A stretch of DNA of 64,000 nucleotides, taken from assembly GCA_015055815.1 (NCBI GenBank), contig SVHM01000001.1, positions 233,774 to 297,773 on the forward strand, read 5' to 3'. The stretch is from Clostridiales bacterium. GTDB lineage: Bacteria > Bacillota > Clostridia > Christensenellales > UBA1242. Position 1 is the stretch's first letter. Each line of letters begins with the position of its first letter. A model generated the notes under the pieces. That model was not told where the DNA came from. It worked only from the letters and a program-made list of their open reading frames with translations, and made no database searches. Below are positions 49,094-60,600 of this stretch, one piece after another. A program made the position numbers and the translations under genes.

Positions 49094-50389
49094 TCATGTT
49101 CTCTCCAAAACCACCAAAGTTTCTACGTGTTTTGTCTGTGGGAACATGTCATACAATTTTATGTTCTTTACGAAATATCCTTTTAGCATTTTTAAATCTC
49201 TAGCAAGAGTTGACGGATTACAAGATATATAAATAATTTTTTTGATACTATCAATATTATTATTTACCGTATCTATAACACTCTTGTCACAACCACTTCT
49301 TGGCGGGTCTAAAAGCAACACCGAACTAGGCTCAATTATATCGCTTAAAACATTCGCAAAATCATCATTATAAACTTCAATGTTTTTAATATTATTTTCA
49401 ATTGCTAAATTCTTTGCAGACAAACTCGCACTTTTATTTATTTCAACCGTTTTAACCTTTTTACAATTTCTAGAAATTATTCCCGCAAGCAAACCCGCTC
49501 CACCATAACCATCTATAACAATATCGCCTTTTTCAATATTATTTAACACTTCTTGATATAGACTTTCCTTTATTTCACTGTTTACTTGAATAAAACCCAA
49601 GTTATTAAATGAATAGTTAATACCATTTTCATTTACCGAAATTTTTTCTAATCCATCAATATAATAATATTTACCACTTAAAATGTCTTTTTTATTATCG
49701 CTAACAATTAAAGACAAACCGATTTTTTCAAAATTATTTTTCAAGTAAATATAATAATTAGAAATATCAATTTTCTTTTTTGAAACGATAGTAACTAAAT
49801 TTTGATTGTCAATACTTCTCACAACTAAATATTTCAAATTAGTTAAAACTTTATCATCTTTTAAAGTGTTAAAATAATTCTTTGAAATACTCAATATTTT
49901 ATTAATATTGTCATCAGCAATTAAGCAATTATCAATATTCACAACATCATGACTTTTCTTGGAGTTCATTCCAATTACCAAATTGTTATTAACATATGAA
50001 AAAGGAAACACCATTTTATTTCTATAATTCCACTTATTTAAAGAAACAATTTCACAATTAATATCATCTATATTAGCAATTCTTTTTAACGTTTGCAAAA
50101 CACCATCAATTTTTATTTTTGATTGCTTAATTGCGTTCATATGCTGTAAATCACAACCGCCACAAACGCCAAAGTACTTACACTTAGGCTTTACTCTATC
50201 TTGCGACATAGTTTTTATATTATTTAATTTTGCCACAAAAAACTGTCCCCTGTCAGAAACAATGTCAATATCAACAACTTCCCCTTCAATAGCACCATCT
50301 ATAAATATTAATTTGCCTTTATCTTTACCATCGGGAATTATAGCAATACCTTCACCATTTATCCCCATTCTTTCTACAAAAACTTTCAT
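49094..50389 (-). CDS. RlmD/TrmA-type 23S rRNA (uracil-C5)-methyltransferase
   Basis: TRAM-like N-terminus, CKYFGVCGGCDLQHM, DGYGGAGLLAGI, LLDPPRSGCDK, IYISCNPSTLARDL. Confidence 0.93.
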   Translation of the reverse strand: MKVFVERMGINGEGIAIIPDGKDKGKLIFIDGAIEGEVVDIDIVSDRGQFFVAKLNNIKTMSQDRVKPKCKYFGVCGGCDLQHMNAIKQSKIKIDGVLQTLKRIANIDDINCEIVSLNKWNYRNKMVFPFSYVNNNLVIGMNSKKSHDVVNIDNCLIADDNINKILSISKNYFNTLKDDKVLTNLKYLVVRSIDNQNLVTIVSKKKIDISNYYIYLKNNFEKIGLSLIVSDNKKDILSGKYYYIDGLEKISVNENGINYSFNNLGFIQVNSEIKESLYQEVLNNIEKGDIVIDGYGGAGLLAGIISRNCKKVKTVEINKSASLSAKNLAIENNIKNIEVYNDDFANVLSDIIEPSSVLLLDPPRSGCDKSVIDTVNNNIDSIKKIIYISCNPSTLARDLKMLKGYFVKNIKLYDMFPQTKHVETLVVLERT

Positions 50390-50468
50390 ATTTTTATTTT
50401 AACACAAGCTTTTATTTTTTCCTAATTATTTACTAAATTTATATATAATATAAAAAATCAAAACGCAA

Positions 50469-51227
50469 TTGAATAATAAAGTATTTACTGGCAATTATTT
50501 GTATATGACATTTACACTGATCACAAGAAGTATTATTCTTTACATTTTAATATTATTCTTACTTAGAATTATGGGGAAAAGACAATTGGGCGAAATGCAA
50601 CCATTTGAATTAGTTATCACCCTTATTATTGCCGACCTTGCAACAATTCCAATGGCAGAAACTGCACTTCCGCTTCTACAAGGAATTATCCCACTACTAA
50701 CACTTGTATGCATTCACTACTTTATTTGTATGCTATCACGAAAGAGTTTATTTTTTCGAAAACTAATAAACGGACATCCTATCATTTTACTTGATGAAAA
50801 AGGTGTTAATTACGAAAATCTAAAAAAAGTCAATATGACTTTTAATGACCTTATGGAAGGTATACACACTGCTGGTTATTTCAATTTAGAAGAATTACTA
50901 TACGTCATACTTCAAACAAACGGAACTATGACAATAGTAAATCGTTCTCCATATTCACCACTTACTGCTGACGACATGAAAATTAAAAAAGCCCCTGCAA
51001 CACTACCAATGATAATAGCAACCAAAGGAAAACTAGTTGAAGAAAATATGAAGGTTGCAAAAATAGATGAAAAATTTATATTGGAGAACGTAAAAAAAGT
51101 AGGAATTAATTCTATCAAAGATATACTTATATTAACTATAAACAATAACGGGAAAATATATGTACAACCTTTAAAAGGTAAATTTGAAACTGTTGATACA
51201 AATTACAAACAAGGAGACAACTGGTGA
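50469..51227 (+). CDS. DUF421 membrane protein (YetF-like)
   Basis: ITRSIILYILILFLLRIMGKRQLGEMQPFELVITLIIADLATIPM. True start may be the ATG at 50505. Confidence 0.9.
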   Translation: MNNKVFTGNYLYMTFTLITRSIILYILILFLLRIMGKRQLGEMQPFELVITLIIADLATIPMAETALPLLQGIIPLLTLVCIHYFICMLSRKSLFFRKLINGHPIILLDEKGVNYENLKKVNMTFNDLMEGIHTAGYFNLEELLYVILQTNGTMTIVNRSPYSPLTADDMKIKKAPATLPMIIATKGKLVEENMKVAKIDEKFILENVKKVGINSIKDILILTINNNGKIYVQPLKGKFETVDTNYKQGDNW

Positions 51228-51610
51228 AAAAAGGAATAGCAGTACTATGTATATTTGTTATAACTATTTTGTTTGGCATATTCGAAATTACCAATGTAAA
51301 AAAAACATTAATTACAATTGAAGATATGGTTTTTGATTTGTCTTTAAAATATGAAAATTCTGAAGATGAAATAAACATTTATTACAATGAAATCGCTGAT
51401 ATAAAAAGGTATTGGCACAAGTCTCAAACATGGCTTTGTTTTATATTTAATCATAGAGATTTAAGTACAATTACAGATAGCCTAAATAGACTATCTGCCT
51501 ATACAAAAAACAACGACTTTGATAACGCAATTTGCGAACTAGAATTACTAAAAGAATTTACTTCAAGTTCATATCATATTTTAGGTTTTAATTTACACAA
51601 TGTATTATAA
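51224..51610 (+). CDS. DUF4363-like protein
   Basis: Single N-terminal TM, KSQTWLCFIFNHRDLSTITDSLNRLSAYTKNND; 4-nt overlap with the DUF421 gene. Confidence 0.75.
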   Translation: MKKGIAVLCIFVITILFGIFEITNVKKTLITIEDMVFDLSLKYENSEDEINIYYNEIADIKRYWHKSQTWLCFIFNHRDLSTITDSLNRLSAYTKNNDFDNAICELELLKEFTSSSYHILGFNLHNVL

Positions 51611-51710
51611 TATTGTCATTATATTATATGTTATTGTCACATATTCACATTATGATGTCATTAACAAAATATAAACAACAATTAAATAAAAACAGACCAA
51701 ATAAAACAAA

Positions 51711-51747
51711 AAACAATTTCAAATAATGCATGAAATTGTTTTTTTTA
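51711..51747. terminator. Bidirectional terminator
   Basis: AAACAATTTCA...TGAAATTGTTT with flanking A/T runs. Confidence 0.75.
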
Positions 51748-51754
51748 TTTAAAA

Positions 51755-54568
51755 TTAATTAAGTTTATCTTTTAAAAATTTAGCAGTATATCCAACGTTC
51801 TTTTTAACAATCTCTTCAGGTGTTCCTTGTGCAATTATTTCACCACCTTTTTCTCCACCTTCCATACCAATATCAATAATATAATCTGCGCACTTTATTA
51901 CATCTAAATTATGCTCAATTATTGCAATTGTATTTCCACCTTCAACTAGTCTATCAAGTATACCAATTAATTTTTGAATATCGTATAAATGCAAGCCTGT
52001 TGTTGGTTCATCCAAAACGTATAATGATTTACCAGTACTTCTTTTACTAAGTTCTGTTGCAAGTTTTACTCTTTGTGCTTCTCCACCACTAAGTTCTGTT
52101 GCAGGTTGACCAAGTTTTATATATCCAAGACCGACATCAACAAGTGTTTGAATTTTATTTTTTATCTTTGGAATATTTTCAAAAAATTCATTTGCTTGAA
52201 GTATAGTCATATCTAGTACATCATAAATATTTTTACCTTTATATTTAACTTCAAGAGTTTCCCTATTATATCGTTTACCTTTACACACATCACACGTAAC
52301 ATACACATCAGGTAAAAAGAACATTTCAATTTTCTTAATTCCAGCACCGCCACAATGCTCACATCTACCACCAGACATATTGAAACTAAATCTACCACTA
52401 TTATACCCCCTTTCTTTTGCATCGGGAGTTTGTGCAAACAAATTTCTAATATCTGTGAAAACATTTGTATACGTTGCAGGATTACTTCGTGGAGTTCTTC
52501 CTATTGGGCTTTGGTCAATATTAATTACTTTATCAATATTCTCAAGACCACTAACTGATTTATGCCTACCTTCTGGTAAAGTACTTTTATTAACATAATT
52601 GTATGCAATAGGAAATAAAGTTTCATTAATAAGACTACTTTTTCCACTTCCGCTTACACCAGTAATTACAGTTGTAACACCTAGCGGTAATTTTAAATCT
52701 ACTTTCTTTAAGTTGTTATGCGAACAACCCTTTATCTCAATATATCCTTTCTTAATTTCTCTTCTAGTTTTAGGTACTTCAATTTTTCTTTCACCGCTCA
52801 AATATTGTCCCGTTACACTATCTTTGCATTTTATAATGTCTTTTAATGTACCTTGTGCGACAATTTCACCACCATGAATACCTGCAAATTTTCCTATATC
52901 AACAATATGATCAGCAATTCTCATAGTATCTTCATCATGTTCAACAACAATAACTGTATTACCCAAATCTCTCAAATGCTTCAGTGTTTCAAGTAACTTA
53001 TCATTATCTCTCTGATGTAGCCCAATACTTGGCTCATCTAATATATATATAACCCCTGTAAGCCCACTTCCAATTTGAGTAGCAAGCCTAATTCTTTGCG
53101 CTTCACCACCGCTAAGCGTTCCTGCCTGTCTAGAAAGTGTAAGATAATCAAGACCTACATCAATCAAGAATTTTAATCTTGCCAATATTTCCTTTAAAAT
53201 AGGTTCAGCAATAGTTTGATTGCTCTTTGAAAGTTTTAAATTTTCCATAAAATTGAAAATATCAATTACAGACATATCACAAACATCAATGATATTTTTC
53301 TTATTAATAAATACATTCAAGGCTTCTTGTTTTAATCTTTTCCCATTACATGTTGGACAACACTCTTCAATCATAAGTTTGCCAATTTCTTCTTTTGCCC
53401 ATTCACTACTTCCTTCCCAATATCTTCTTTCAAGATTAGGAATTATCCCTTCAAAAGCCATTTGTCCAACCACAACATTTCCCGATTTTACATAGTCAAT
53501 TTCTATTTTTTCTTTTTTTGTTCCATATAAAATCATATCAAGCATTCCATCTGGCATATCTTTTACATGAATATCAGGATCGACACCAAACTTTCTTGCA
53601 ACTGCTCTAATAAACATTCTAGCCATTCCCGCATCATACGACCATCCGGCAACTTTTCCGACACCACTTTTTAGTATTGGCTGATCGATATCTACGATAA
53701 TTTTATCTAAATCTATAATTTGTCTAAATCCCAGTCCCCTACAACTTTCACACGCACCAAATGGACTATTAAAACTAAAAATTCTAGGCACAAGTTCTTC
53801 TATACTATATCCACACTCATCACAAAAATGTGTTGTGCTATAAGTTACAATCTCATCATTACAATCAATGTCTACAGTACCCTTTGAAAGTTTCAATGCA
53901 CTTTCAACACTTTCGGTTATTCGTTGTTGACTATCTTCTTTAACTATTAGCCTATCAATAACAACATAAATAGTGTGTCTAATATTTTTTTCTAACTTTA
54001 TTTCTTCATCAAGAGTGTAATTATTTCCATCAATTTTTACTCTTGCATAACCTTCTTTTCTTAAAGTTTCAAGTTCTTTTACAAAAGCACCCTTTTTACC
54101 TTTTGCAAAACAAGAAAGTATTTGTATTTTTTCACCTTGCAATTCCATGATTTTATCAACAATAACATCAATAGATTGAGTTGAAATTTCCTTTTTACAA
54201 TTAGGGCAAAAAACTTTTCCCACATGTGCAAAAAGCAACCTTAAATAGTCATAAATTTCAGTTACAGTTCCAACAGTACTTCTAGGATTATTTGATGTTG
54301 TTTTCTGATCAATAGAAATACTAGGTGATAATCCATCAATACTATCAACATCAGGCTTTGACATCTGTCCTAAAAATTGTCTAGCATAACTAGACAAACT
54401 CTCCATATACCTTCTTTGCCCTTCAGCAAAAATTGTATCAAATGCAAGAGTACTTTTACCGCTTCCACTAACTCCCGTAAAAACAATTAGTTTGTTTCTA
54501 GGAATAGTAAGGCTAACATTTTTTAAGTTGTTCTCCCTTGCTCCTTTAATAACAATATCTTCTAACAT
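51755..54568 (-). CDS. uvrA: Excinuclease ABC subunit A
   Basis: VFTGVSGSGKSTLAFDTIFAEGQRRYMESLSSYARQFL, zinc Cys motifs, LSGGEAQRIRLA. Confidence 0.98.
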   Translation of the reverse strand: MLEDIVIKGARENNLKNVSLTIPRNKLIVFTGVSGSGKSTLAFDTIFAEGQRRYMESLSSYARQFLGQMSKPDVDSIDGLSPSISIDQKTTSNNPRSTVGTVTEIYDYLRLLFAHVGKVFCPNCKKEISTQSIDVIVDKIMELQGEKIQILSCFAKGKKGAFVKELETLRKEGYARVKIDGNNYTLDEEIKLEKNIRHTIYVVIDRLIVKEDSQQRITESVESALKLSKGTVDIDCNDEIVTYSTTHFCDECGYSIEELVPRIFSFNSPFGACESCRGLGFRQIIDLDKIIVDIDQPILKSGVGKVAGWSYDAGMARMFIRAVARKFGVDPDIHVKDMPDGMLDMILYGTKKEKIEIDYVKSGNVVVGQMAFEGIIPNLERRYWEGSSEWAKEEIGKLMIEECCPTCNGKRLKQEALNVFINKKNIIDVCDMSVIDIFNFMENLKLSKSNQTIAEPILKEILARLKFLIDVGLDYLTLSRQAGTLSGGEAQRIRLATQIGSGLTGVIYILDEPSIGLHQRDNDKLLETLKHLRDLGNTVIVVEHDEDTMRIADHIVDIGKFAGIHGGEIVAQGTLKDIIKCKDSVTGQYLSGERKIEVPKTRREIKKGYIEIKGCSHNNLKKVDLKLPLGVTTVITGVSGSGKSSLINETLFPIAYNYVNKSTLPEGRHKSVSGLENIDKVINIDQSPIGRTPRSNPATYTNVFTDIRNLFAQTPDAKERGYNSGRFSFNMSGGRCEHCGGAGIKKIEMFFLPDVYVTCDVCKGKRYNRETLEVKYKGKNIYDVLDMTILQANEFFENIPKIKNKIQTLVDVGLGYIKLGQPATELSGGEAQRVKLATELSKRSTGKSLYVLDEPTTGLHLYDIQKLIGILDRLVEGGNTIAIIEHNLDVIKCADYIIDIGMEGGEKGGEIIAQGTPEEIVKKNVGYTAKFLKDKLN

Positions 54569-56511
54569 TATTTTCCCCTTAATTCGTTTAATTGTTCACG
54601 TATAACTATTGCTCTTTCAAAATCAAGAATATCCGCCGCTTCTCTCATAAGATTTTCAAGCTGGGCAATTTTAATTTCTCTATCTTTCTTAGATAATTTT
54701 TCTTTCTTAATATTACTCTTCTTGGTAATTTCAATAGTATTACTAATTCCTTTAATTATTGTCTTAGGCACAATATTATTTGCACGGTTATATTCTTCTT
54801 GAATTTTTCTTCTTCTATCAGTTTCAGCAACGGCATTTTTTATTGACTTAGTCATATTATCTGCATATAAAATTACTTTACTTTCACTATTTCTCGCAGC
54901 CCTTCCAATAGTCTGAATTAATGCCCATTCGCTTCTTAAAAAACCTTCTTTATCTGCGTCCAAAATAGCAACTAATTTAACTTCAGGAATATCCAAACCT
55001 TCTCTAAGTAAGTTAATACCTATAAGTACATCAAAATCTTTTCGTCTTAAACCATTGATTATCTCAACCCTATCAAGAGTATCAATATCTGAATGAAGAT
55101 ATTTAACTTTAATTTTTTTCTCAGCTAAAAAATTAGTTAAACTTTCAGCCATTTTTTTGGTAAGTGTAGTAACCAAAACCCTACCATCATTTTCAATAGT
55201 ATCATTAATTTCACCGATAAGGTCATCAACTTGATTTGTCACAGGCTTAATAGTTATTTGTGGTTCAAGTAGTCCAGTAGGCCTAATAATTTGCTCAACT
55301 ACCTGCCCTGAATTTTCAAGTTCAAATTGACTTGGAGTAGCCGATACAAATATCGCTTGATTTATTTTCTTTTCAAACTCTTCGAAATTAAGTGGCCTAT
55401 TATCATAAGCAGACGGCAACCTAAAACCATAGTCAATTAAATTTTTCTTCCTTGCCAAATCACCAGAAAACATACCCCTAATTTGTGGTAACGTTATGTG
55501 GCTTTCATCCACAAACAGAATAAAATCATCTGGAAAATAATCAAGTAATGTGTAAGGAGCTTGTCCTGGTTTTCTTCCATCAAAATATCTTGAATAGTTT
55601 TCTATACCATTACAATAACCCACTTCTTTCATCATTTCCAAATCGTAGAAAACTCTTTCTTTAATTCTCTGTGCTTCAATCAATTTTCCTTCTTCTTCAA
55701 ATTGACTTGCTCTAACTAAACAATCATGTCTAATTTCATCAAAAATACTCTCCATTTCATCATTATGAATAACATAATGAGTAGCTGGCAACAAATACAA
55801 ATGCTCTAATGTATTAATTTTTTTACCAGTCAAAACATCAAATTCAGAAATTTGTTCAATTTCATCATCAAAAAATTCAATCTTAATCCCTATTTCACTT
55901 CTATTTGCTGGAATGATATCAATAACATCACCTTTAGACCTAAATGTTCCCCTTTTAAAATCAATATCATTCCTTTGATATTGCAATTCAACAAGTCTTT
56001 TTAAAATATCTTTTTTAGAATAAATTTCATTAGGTCTAAGGGATAAACAAGAACTAGAATATGCTTCTGGAGCTCCCAAACTATATATACTAGAAACTGA
56101 CGCAACAACAATAACATCTTTTCTTTCAAACAACGAACAAGTTGCCGAATGTCTAAGTTTATCTATCTCATCATTAATGCTCATATCCTTTTCAATATAA
56201 GTATCAGAAGACACAATATAAGCTTCAGGTTGATAATAATCATAATAAGAAACAAAGTACTCAACTCTATTATTAGGAAAAAACTCCCTAAACTCATTAC
56301 AAAGTTGAGCTGCCAAAGTTTTATTGTGAGCAATAACAAGTGTTGGACGATTGGTTTTATTGATAATATTTGCCATAGTAAAAGTTTTACCGCTTCCGGT
56401 AACGCCTAATAAAGTCTGATATCTATACCCATCATTCAAACCTTCAACAAGTTTATCAATCGCTTGCGGTTGATCACCAGTTGGTGCATATTTACTCTTT
56501 AAATCAAACAT
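54568..56511 (-). CDS. uvrB: Excinuclease ABC subunit B
   Basis: [39 protein letters not shown]-terminal UVR motif; TAATG overlap with uvrA. Confidence 0.98.
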   Translation of the reverse strand: MFDLKSKYAPTGDQPQAIDKLVEGLNDGYRYQTLLGVTGSGKTFTMANIINKTNRPTLVIAHNKTLAAQLCNEFREFFPNNRVEYFVSYYDYYQPEAYIVSSDTYIEKDMSINDEIDKLRHSATCSLFERKDVIVVASVSSIYSLGAPEAYSSSCLSLRPNEIYSKKDILKRLVELQYQRNDIDFKRGTFRSKGDVIDIIPANRSEIGIKIEFFDDEIEQISEFDVLTGKKINTLEHLYLLPATHYVIHNDEMESIFDEIRHDCLVRASQFEEEGKLIEAQRIKERVFYDLEMMKEVGYCNGIENYSRYFDGRKPGQAPYTLLDYFPDDFILFVDESHITLPQIRGMFSGDLARKKNLIDYGFRLPSAYDNRPLNFEEFEKKINQAIFVSATPSQFELENSGQVVEQIIRPTGLLEPQITIKPVTNQVDDLIGEINDTIENDGRVLVTTLTKKMAESLTNFLAEKKIKVKYLHSDIDTLDRVEIINGLRRKDFDVLIGINLLREGLDIPEVKLVAILDADKEGFLRSEWALIQTIGRAARNSESKVILYADNMTKSIKNAVAETDRRRKIQEEYNRANNIVPKTIIKGISNTIEITKKSNIKKEKLSKKDREIKIAQLENLMREAADILDFERAIVIREQLNELRGK

Positions 56512-56722
56512 ATTTTATCCTTATTTTATTATTATCAAAAGATTTAAAATTATAATACTATACAATATTAATAATTCTTATTTTATGGCTTTATTACGGT
56601 CATTTACATTTGTTTGCATAATACCTATAAAATCAACTTAATTATATTAATTTAGTTAAAATTTAACATATTTCTTATTATATTATACACCACTTTAATA
56701 TTAATTACAACTATTTTTATAT

Positions 56723-56751
56723 TTAATATGGAACATATGTTCTTGTGTCAA
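56723..56751 (-). promoter_or_regulatory. uvrBA promoter with LexA (SOS) box in the spacer
   Basis: Minus strand TTGACA - CAAGAACATATGTTCCA (17 bp) - TATTAA; GAACATATGTTC palindrome at 56731-56742. Confidence 0.75.
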
Positions 56752-56761
56752 AAATTAAAAA

Positions 56762-56788
56762 AGTCTAATATTAATATTAGACTAAAAA
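56762..56788 (-). terminator. Terminator, 22-bp perfect palindrome
   Basis: AGTCTAATATTAATATTAGACT with A/T flanks, overlapping the stop of 56782-57138. Confidence 0.8.
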
Positions 56789-57138
56789 ATTGCTTTTAAA
56801 ATTATTCCGACTACAAAAGATATAATGGCAAGGAGTACTGTTTTGAGTATTGCCATTGTCCAAGACTTTCTACTATTATGCTCTTCCCTAACAAAAGCTT
56901 TTCCCTTGGGACAAATATTAATACAGTATATAAGTTCACCATTTTTATCTGAGTTAACAAGATCAATATATTTCTCTTGAGCCAATCCTTCAAGCAAACC
57001 TTGAATTTCTATTTGGTTAACATTATATTTATCTTCAAGCCCATGTAAAACATCTAGCGGAGCTAAAAGACAAGTGTCTTTGTTTCCACTTGCTTTTAAA
57101 ATATATTTCATTAAAGCCTTTTCTTTTCTAGATAACAT
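56782..57138 (-). CDS. Winged-helix-like N-terminus plus C-terminal TM, paralog of neighbour
   Basis: 118 aa; LMKYILKASGNK...GLAQEKYIDLVNSD...PKGKAFVREEH then hydrophobic C-terminus. Confidence 0.6.
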   Translation of the reverse strand: MLSRKEKALMKYILKASGNKDTCLLAPLDVLHGLEDKYNVNQIEIQGLLEGLAQEKYIDLVNSDKNGELIYCINICPKGKAFVREEHNSRKSWTMAILKTVLLAIISFVVGIILKAIF

Positions 57139-57141
57139 AAA

Positions 57142-57495
57142 CTACCCGAATAAAATATTTGCTAGAACACAGCCAATAAAAGAAGTTATTCCACATAGCA
57201 AAGCAGTAAATAACATAATATACACATCTCTCTTTGCTAATTTATGCTCTTTCTTTAAATTTTCTTGCATTACTATACTACTACCAAGCACCAACAAACA
57301 AACATTAACTTCATCAATGTACTTAACATCAATAAAATTCATTTGTTTTAAATATTTTACATCTTCCGAAAACAATGTAAAATTATTTTTATACTTCCTA
57401 TTTATAGTTAAAAGTTTAGAAGTATCAAATATTTTATACTTATCTCCACAATTATTTAATAGATACTTTAGTAATGCCAATCTTCTTTTATTCAT
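57142..57495 (-). CDS. Winged-helix-like N-terminus plus C-terminal TM, paralog of neighbour
   Basis: 117 aa; LLKYLLNNCGDKYK...LKQMNFIDVKYIDE then hydrophobic C-terminus; 3-nt gap to the next gene. Confidence 0.6.
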   Translation of the reverse strand: MNKRRLALLKYLLNNCGDKYKIFDTSKLLTINRKYKNNFTLFSEDVKYLKQMNFIDVKYIDEVNVCLLVLGSSIVMQENLKKEHKLAKRDVYIMLFTALLCGITSFIGCVLANILFG

Positions 57496-57563
57496 ATTTT
57501 TATGATATCACAATTTTATAAAATTTACTATTAAATAAACTAAAATTTTATTATATAAATAAA

Positions 57564-57600
57564 AAAAACTTAAAGTATTTTCTACTTTAAGTTTTTTAAA
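57564..57600 (-). terminator. Terminator downstream of the large surface protein
   Basis: AAAAACTTAAAGTA-TTTTC-TACTTTAAGTTTTT. Confidence 0.85.
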
Positions 57601-57603
57601 TTA

Positions 57604-60600
57604 TTATTTTTTCTTTCTAGATGGTCTTGTAGCCTTACCTTTCTTCTTTGAAGATGCAACAAAGTAAACTACTACACCTGCAAGAACAACTACAGAAAGT
57701 ACTACAAGTACAGTTCCTAATGCTGGACTAATTGTTTCTTCTTCAGCTTCTTCTTCTGGAACTTCAATATAGTAAGTCTTAATACTTTCATTCTTAGCGC
57801 CGTCTTTTGTTTTGATTGTTAAAGTATATTTACCTGTTTCAGGCATCTTCCAAACATATTTTTGTCCTTCAACAGAAGCTTCAACATCTCTTTCAACAGT
57901 GTTACCGCTTTGAGTTGTTAATGTGAATGATAGATTGTCTTCTAATACTGAAGCATCAGTTTTTACACCATCATCTAGAATTAGGTCTGACCAATATAAT
58001 TCAAGTGGTTTATCAAGTTCTACAGTTTCAGTAGCATTCGACCATTCAATAGTTGGAGCATCACAGTCACCAAGTTTAATTGTTTTAACAATTGGATCTG
58101 CTTCAACACCAAATTTACTTACTGCAGAATAAGTTACTTTATATTCGCCTTCTGCTGTTGCTTCAAAGTATTTAGAAGCAAGAGTTGTGTCATTCTTAAC
58201 TTCTGGCTTAATTCCATTTGGACCGCTAATAGAAATAGTTACATCTGTTTCATCATTAATTTGATGGTCAGTAGCTGACGCATTTGGAATTTTGATAGTC
58301 ATAAAGTTTTTATTAGTATCCTTTTTGAATTCTGATACTAAATATGGGAATGCAGTATTCTCATAGATATCAATTGTTGGTTTCTTTGTAGCTTTAGCAG
58401 TTACACAGAATGAAGTATCTTCAATAGTTGTTGTCATACCACCAATTGAACTTGTTGCAGAATATATAATTTGGAATGTTCCTTCACTAGCTGGTGTGAA
58501 TTCTGTCTTAGATTGAGACTTAATCTTAGCACCACCTAGAGCTTTTACAGTAATCTTAAATGAAGCATTATTATCTGTTTGACCATTCTTGATAATTAAC
58601 TTTGGAGTTGGGAAAGTATAAGGATCATTAACTTCAATTTGTTTTCCAAAACTTGATTCTTCACTAATTACAATAGTAGGAGCAGTTTTGTCATTTACCC
58701 TAATACCGAAATTCTTAATTGTAACATTTCCACCAACGTCTTCAGCTTTGAATGTTACAGTATAAATACCAGAACTGTTTAGTTTAAGTTTAGCACCTTC
58801 AACTGTATAAATGTATGAACCAGGAGTAGTATCATCCATAGTAACAGTTTCATTTGTATCTTTCAATACTTCACTACCTTCAGCATCTGTGATTGTCAAA
58901 GATATCTTCATATTTTTATCATAACTATCAGTGAATTTAACTGTAGGAATTGTAATAATATCATTACCTTGATCAAATGGAGCAATCTTTAATGTTGCAT
59001 CAATTGGAGTTGTAGCAAGTGCATCAGAAGTTGCCAAACCATTAGCATTAATTCCAAGTACAGCAGTAGTATCATGTTCTTCATCATAATCATATAAATA
59101 TTCTCTATTCAATGATAATAATTGACTTTCCCATGAAGTATCGATTGAGAATACTGGAGCTACAGTATCATTTTTAGAATTTAATACATTAACAAGTGGA
59201 ATATCACTTTCAGCAAATACTACTTCAATATCTTTATTAGCATCTTTGCCAGTGAAAGCTGTTCTAGTATTTGCCAATGCACCATCAACATATGCTTTAA
59301 CTATAATTTGAATACCTGTAACATCATTATTTAACTTAGTTAAATCTATTTCATACTTTTTATCATCATTGATATTATCTTCAGTTAATTCAATTTCTGA
59401 ACCGAATGAGCTACCAGTTTGCAATTTATAGAATGTTTTTACTTCAACTTTCTTATCATAAGTATCAGTAACAATTGGTTTATCAAATGTTAATGTTTTA
59501 TCTAGATTACTTACAGATTTTTTACCTACAACAAAATCTAGAGTTGTTTTTCCGTCTTTTAATTCATCTTTTGAAGCATAAGCCATTACTTCGTAAGTAA
59601 TATCACCTAGAGTGTTACCACTTGAATCAGTAACTTTATATCTAAACTTATTAAGACCTGGTTCTGTAATCTTAGCAGTATAAGTCTTTGTATAATCATC
59701 AACTTGATTTTCTTTATCTGTATAGATAGGATTAATTGATGAACCTGGAGTTACGTGCACTCTTCTATAAGTCATTTCGTTGAAATGGTCATAGTTATCA
59801 GTAGCATATATAGCTGGAAGTACAACGTTAGCATAATTAGCACCATTTGAATCAACTTGATCAAGAACAACTGCAGATGGAATAGCCACTTCTCTATTCT
59901 TAAGAAGTTTATCTACAAAATCTTCTCTTGTGATACCAGTACTCTTAACAGCTTCGTATAGAGTATCTACATTCTCACCATTAACAGTTAGAATTTTCTT
60001 TGTAGTTCTACCATTAACTGTTGTGCCTTCATCAGTTGTATATTCGTAAGTTGGTCTTAGAACTGGTTTTTCTGTATCTTTAACTTCGATAGTTTGGTCT
60101 GGAGTAACAGTTACAGTTTCTTCACCAAACAAACCAATACTAGCTTTGTATTGAACGATATAATAACCCTTCTCTGTTGGTGTGAAGTAGTAATTACCAT
60201 CTTCGTAAGTAACTTCAAATACTTTCTTAGTAGTTAAATTCTTAACAGTAATCGCCAAATGACAGTTAATAGCATCAAGAGATGATGGAGAATCAGTAAC
60301 TCTAACATTTGGAAGTTTTACTTTTGAATTAATATTACCAGTAGTTGGTACACTACTTAAAATACTCATACTTAAGTTCAAATCACTCAAATCAAATTTG
60401 CTAGGATTAACAACTACAAAATTTGTTTCAAGTCTTGAAATAACTGCAGTTCCTTTTGATAAAACATAAGCAATTTGATATGTTCCTACTTCAGAAATTA
60501 AATCTTTTGGAATTGAGTAATAAGTCTTATCAGTATCGCCCCATGCTAAAGGAGTTGGAGTACCACTAGGAGAAATTAAGCTAACCTTAAAATCATCACC

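Noticed and set aside
52213-53495. Several 60-90 aa ORFs inside uvrA, on both strands
   Set aside because: Nested in a strongly conserved uvrA; no independent signals.
57074-57505. 143-aa plus-strand ORF
   Set aside because: Antisense to the paralogous wHTH/TM genes, which have better coding features and a terminator.
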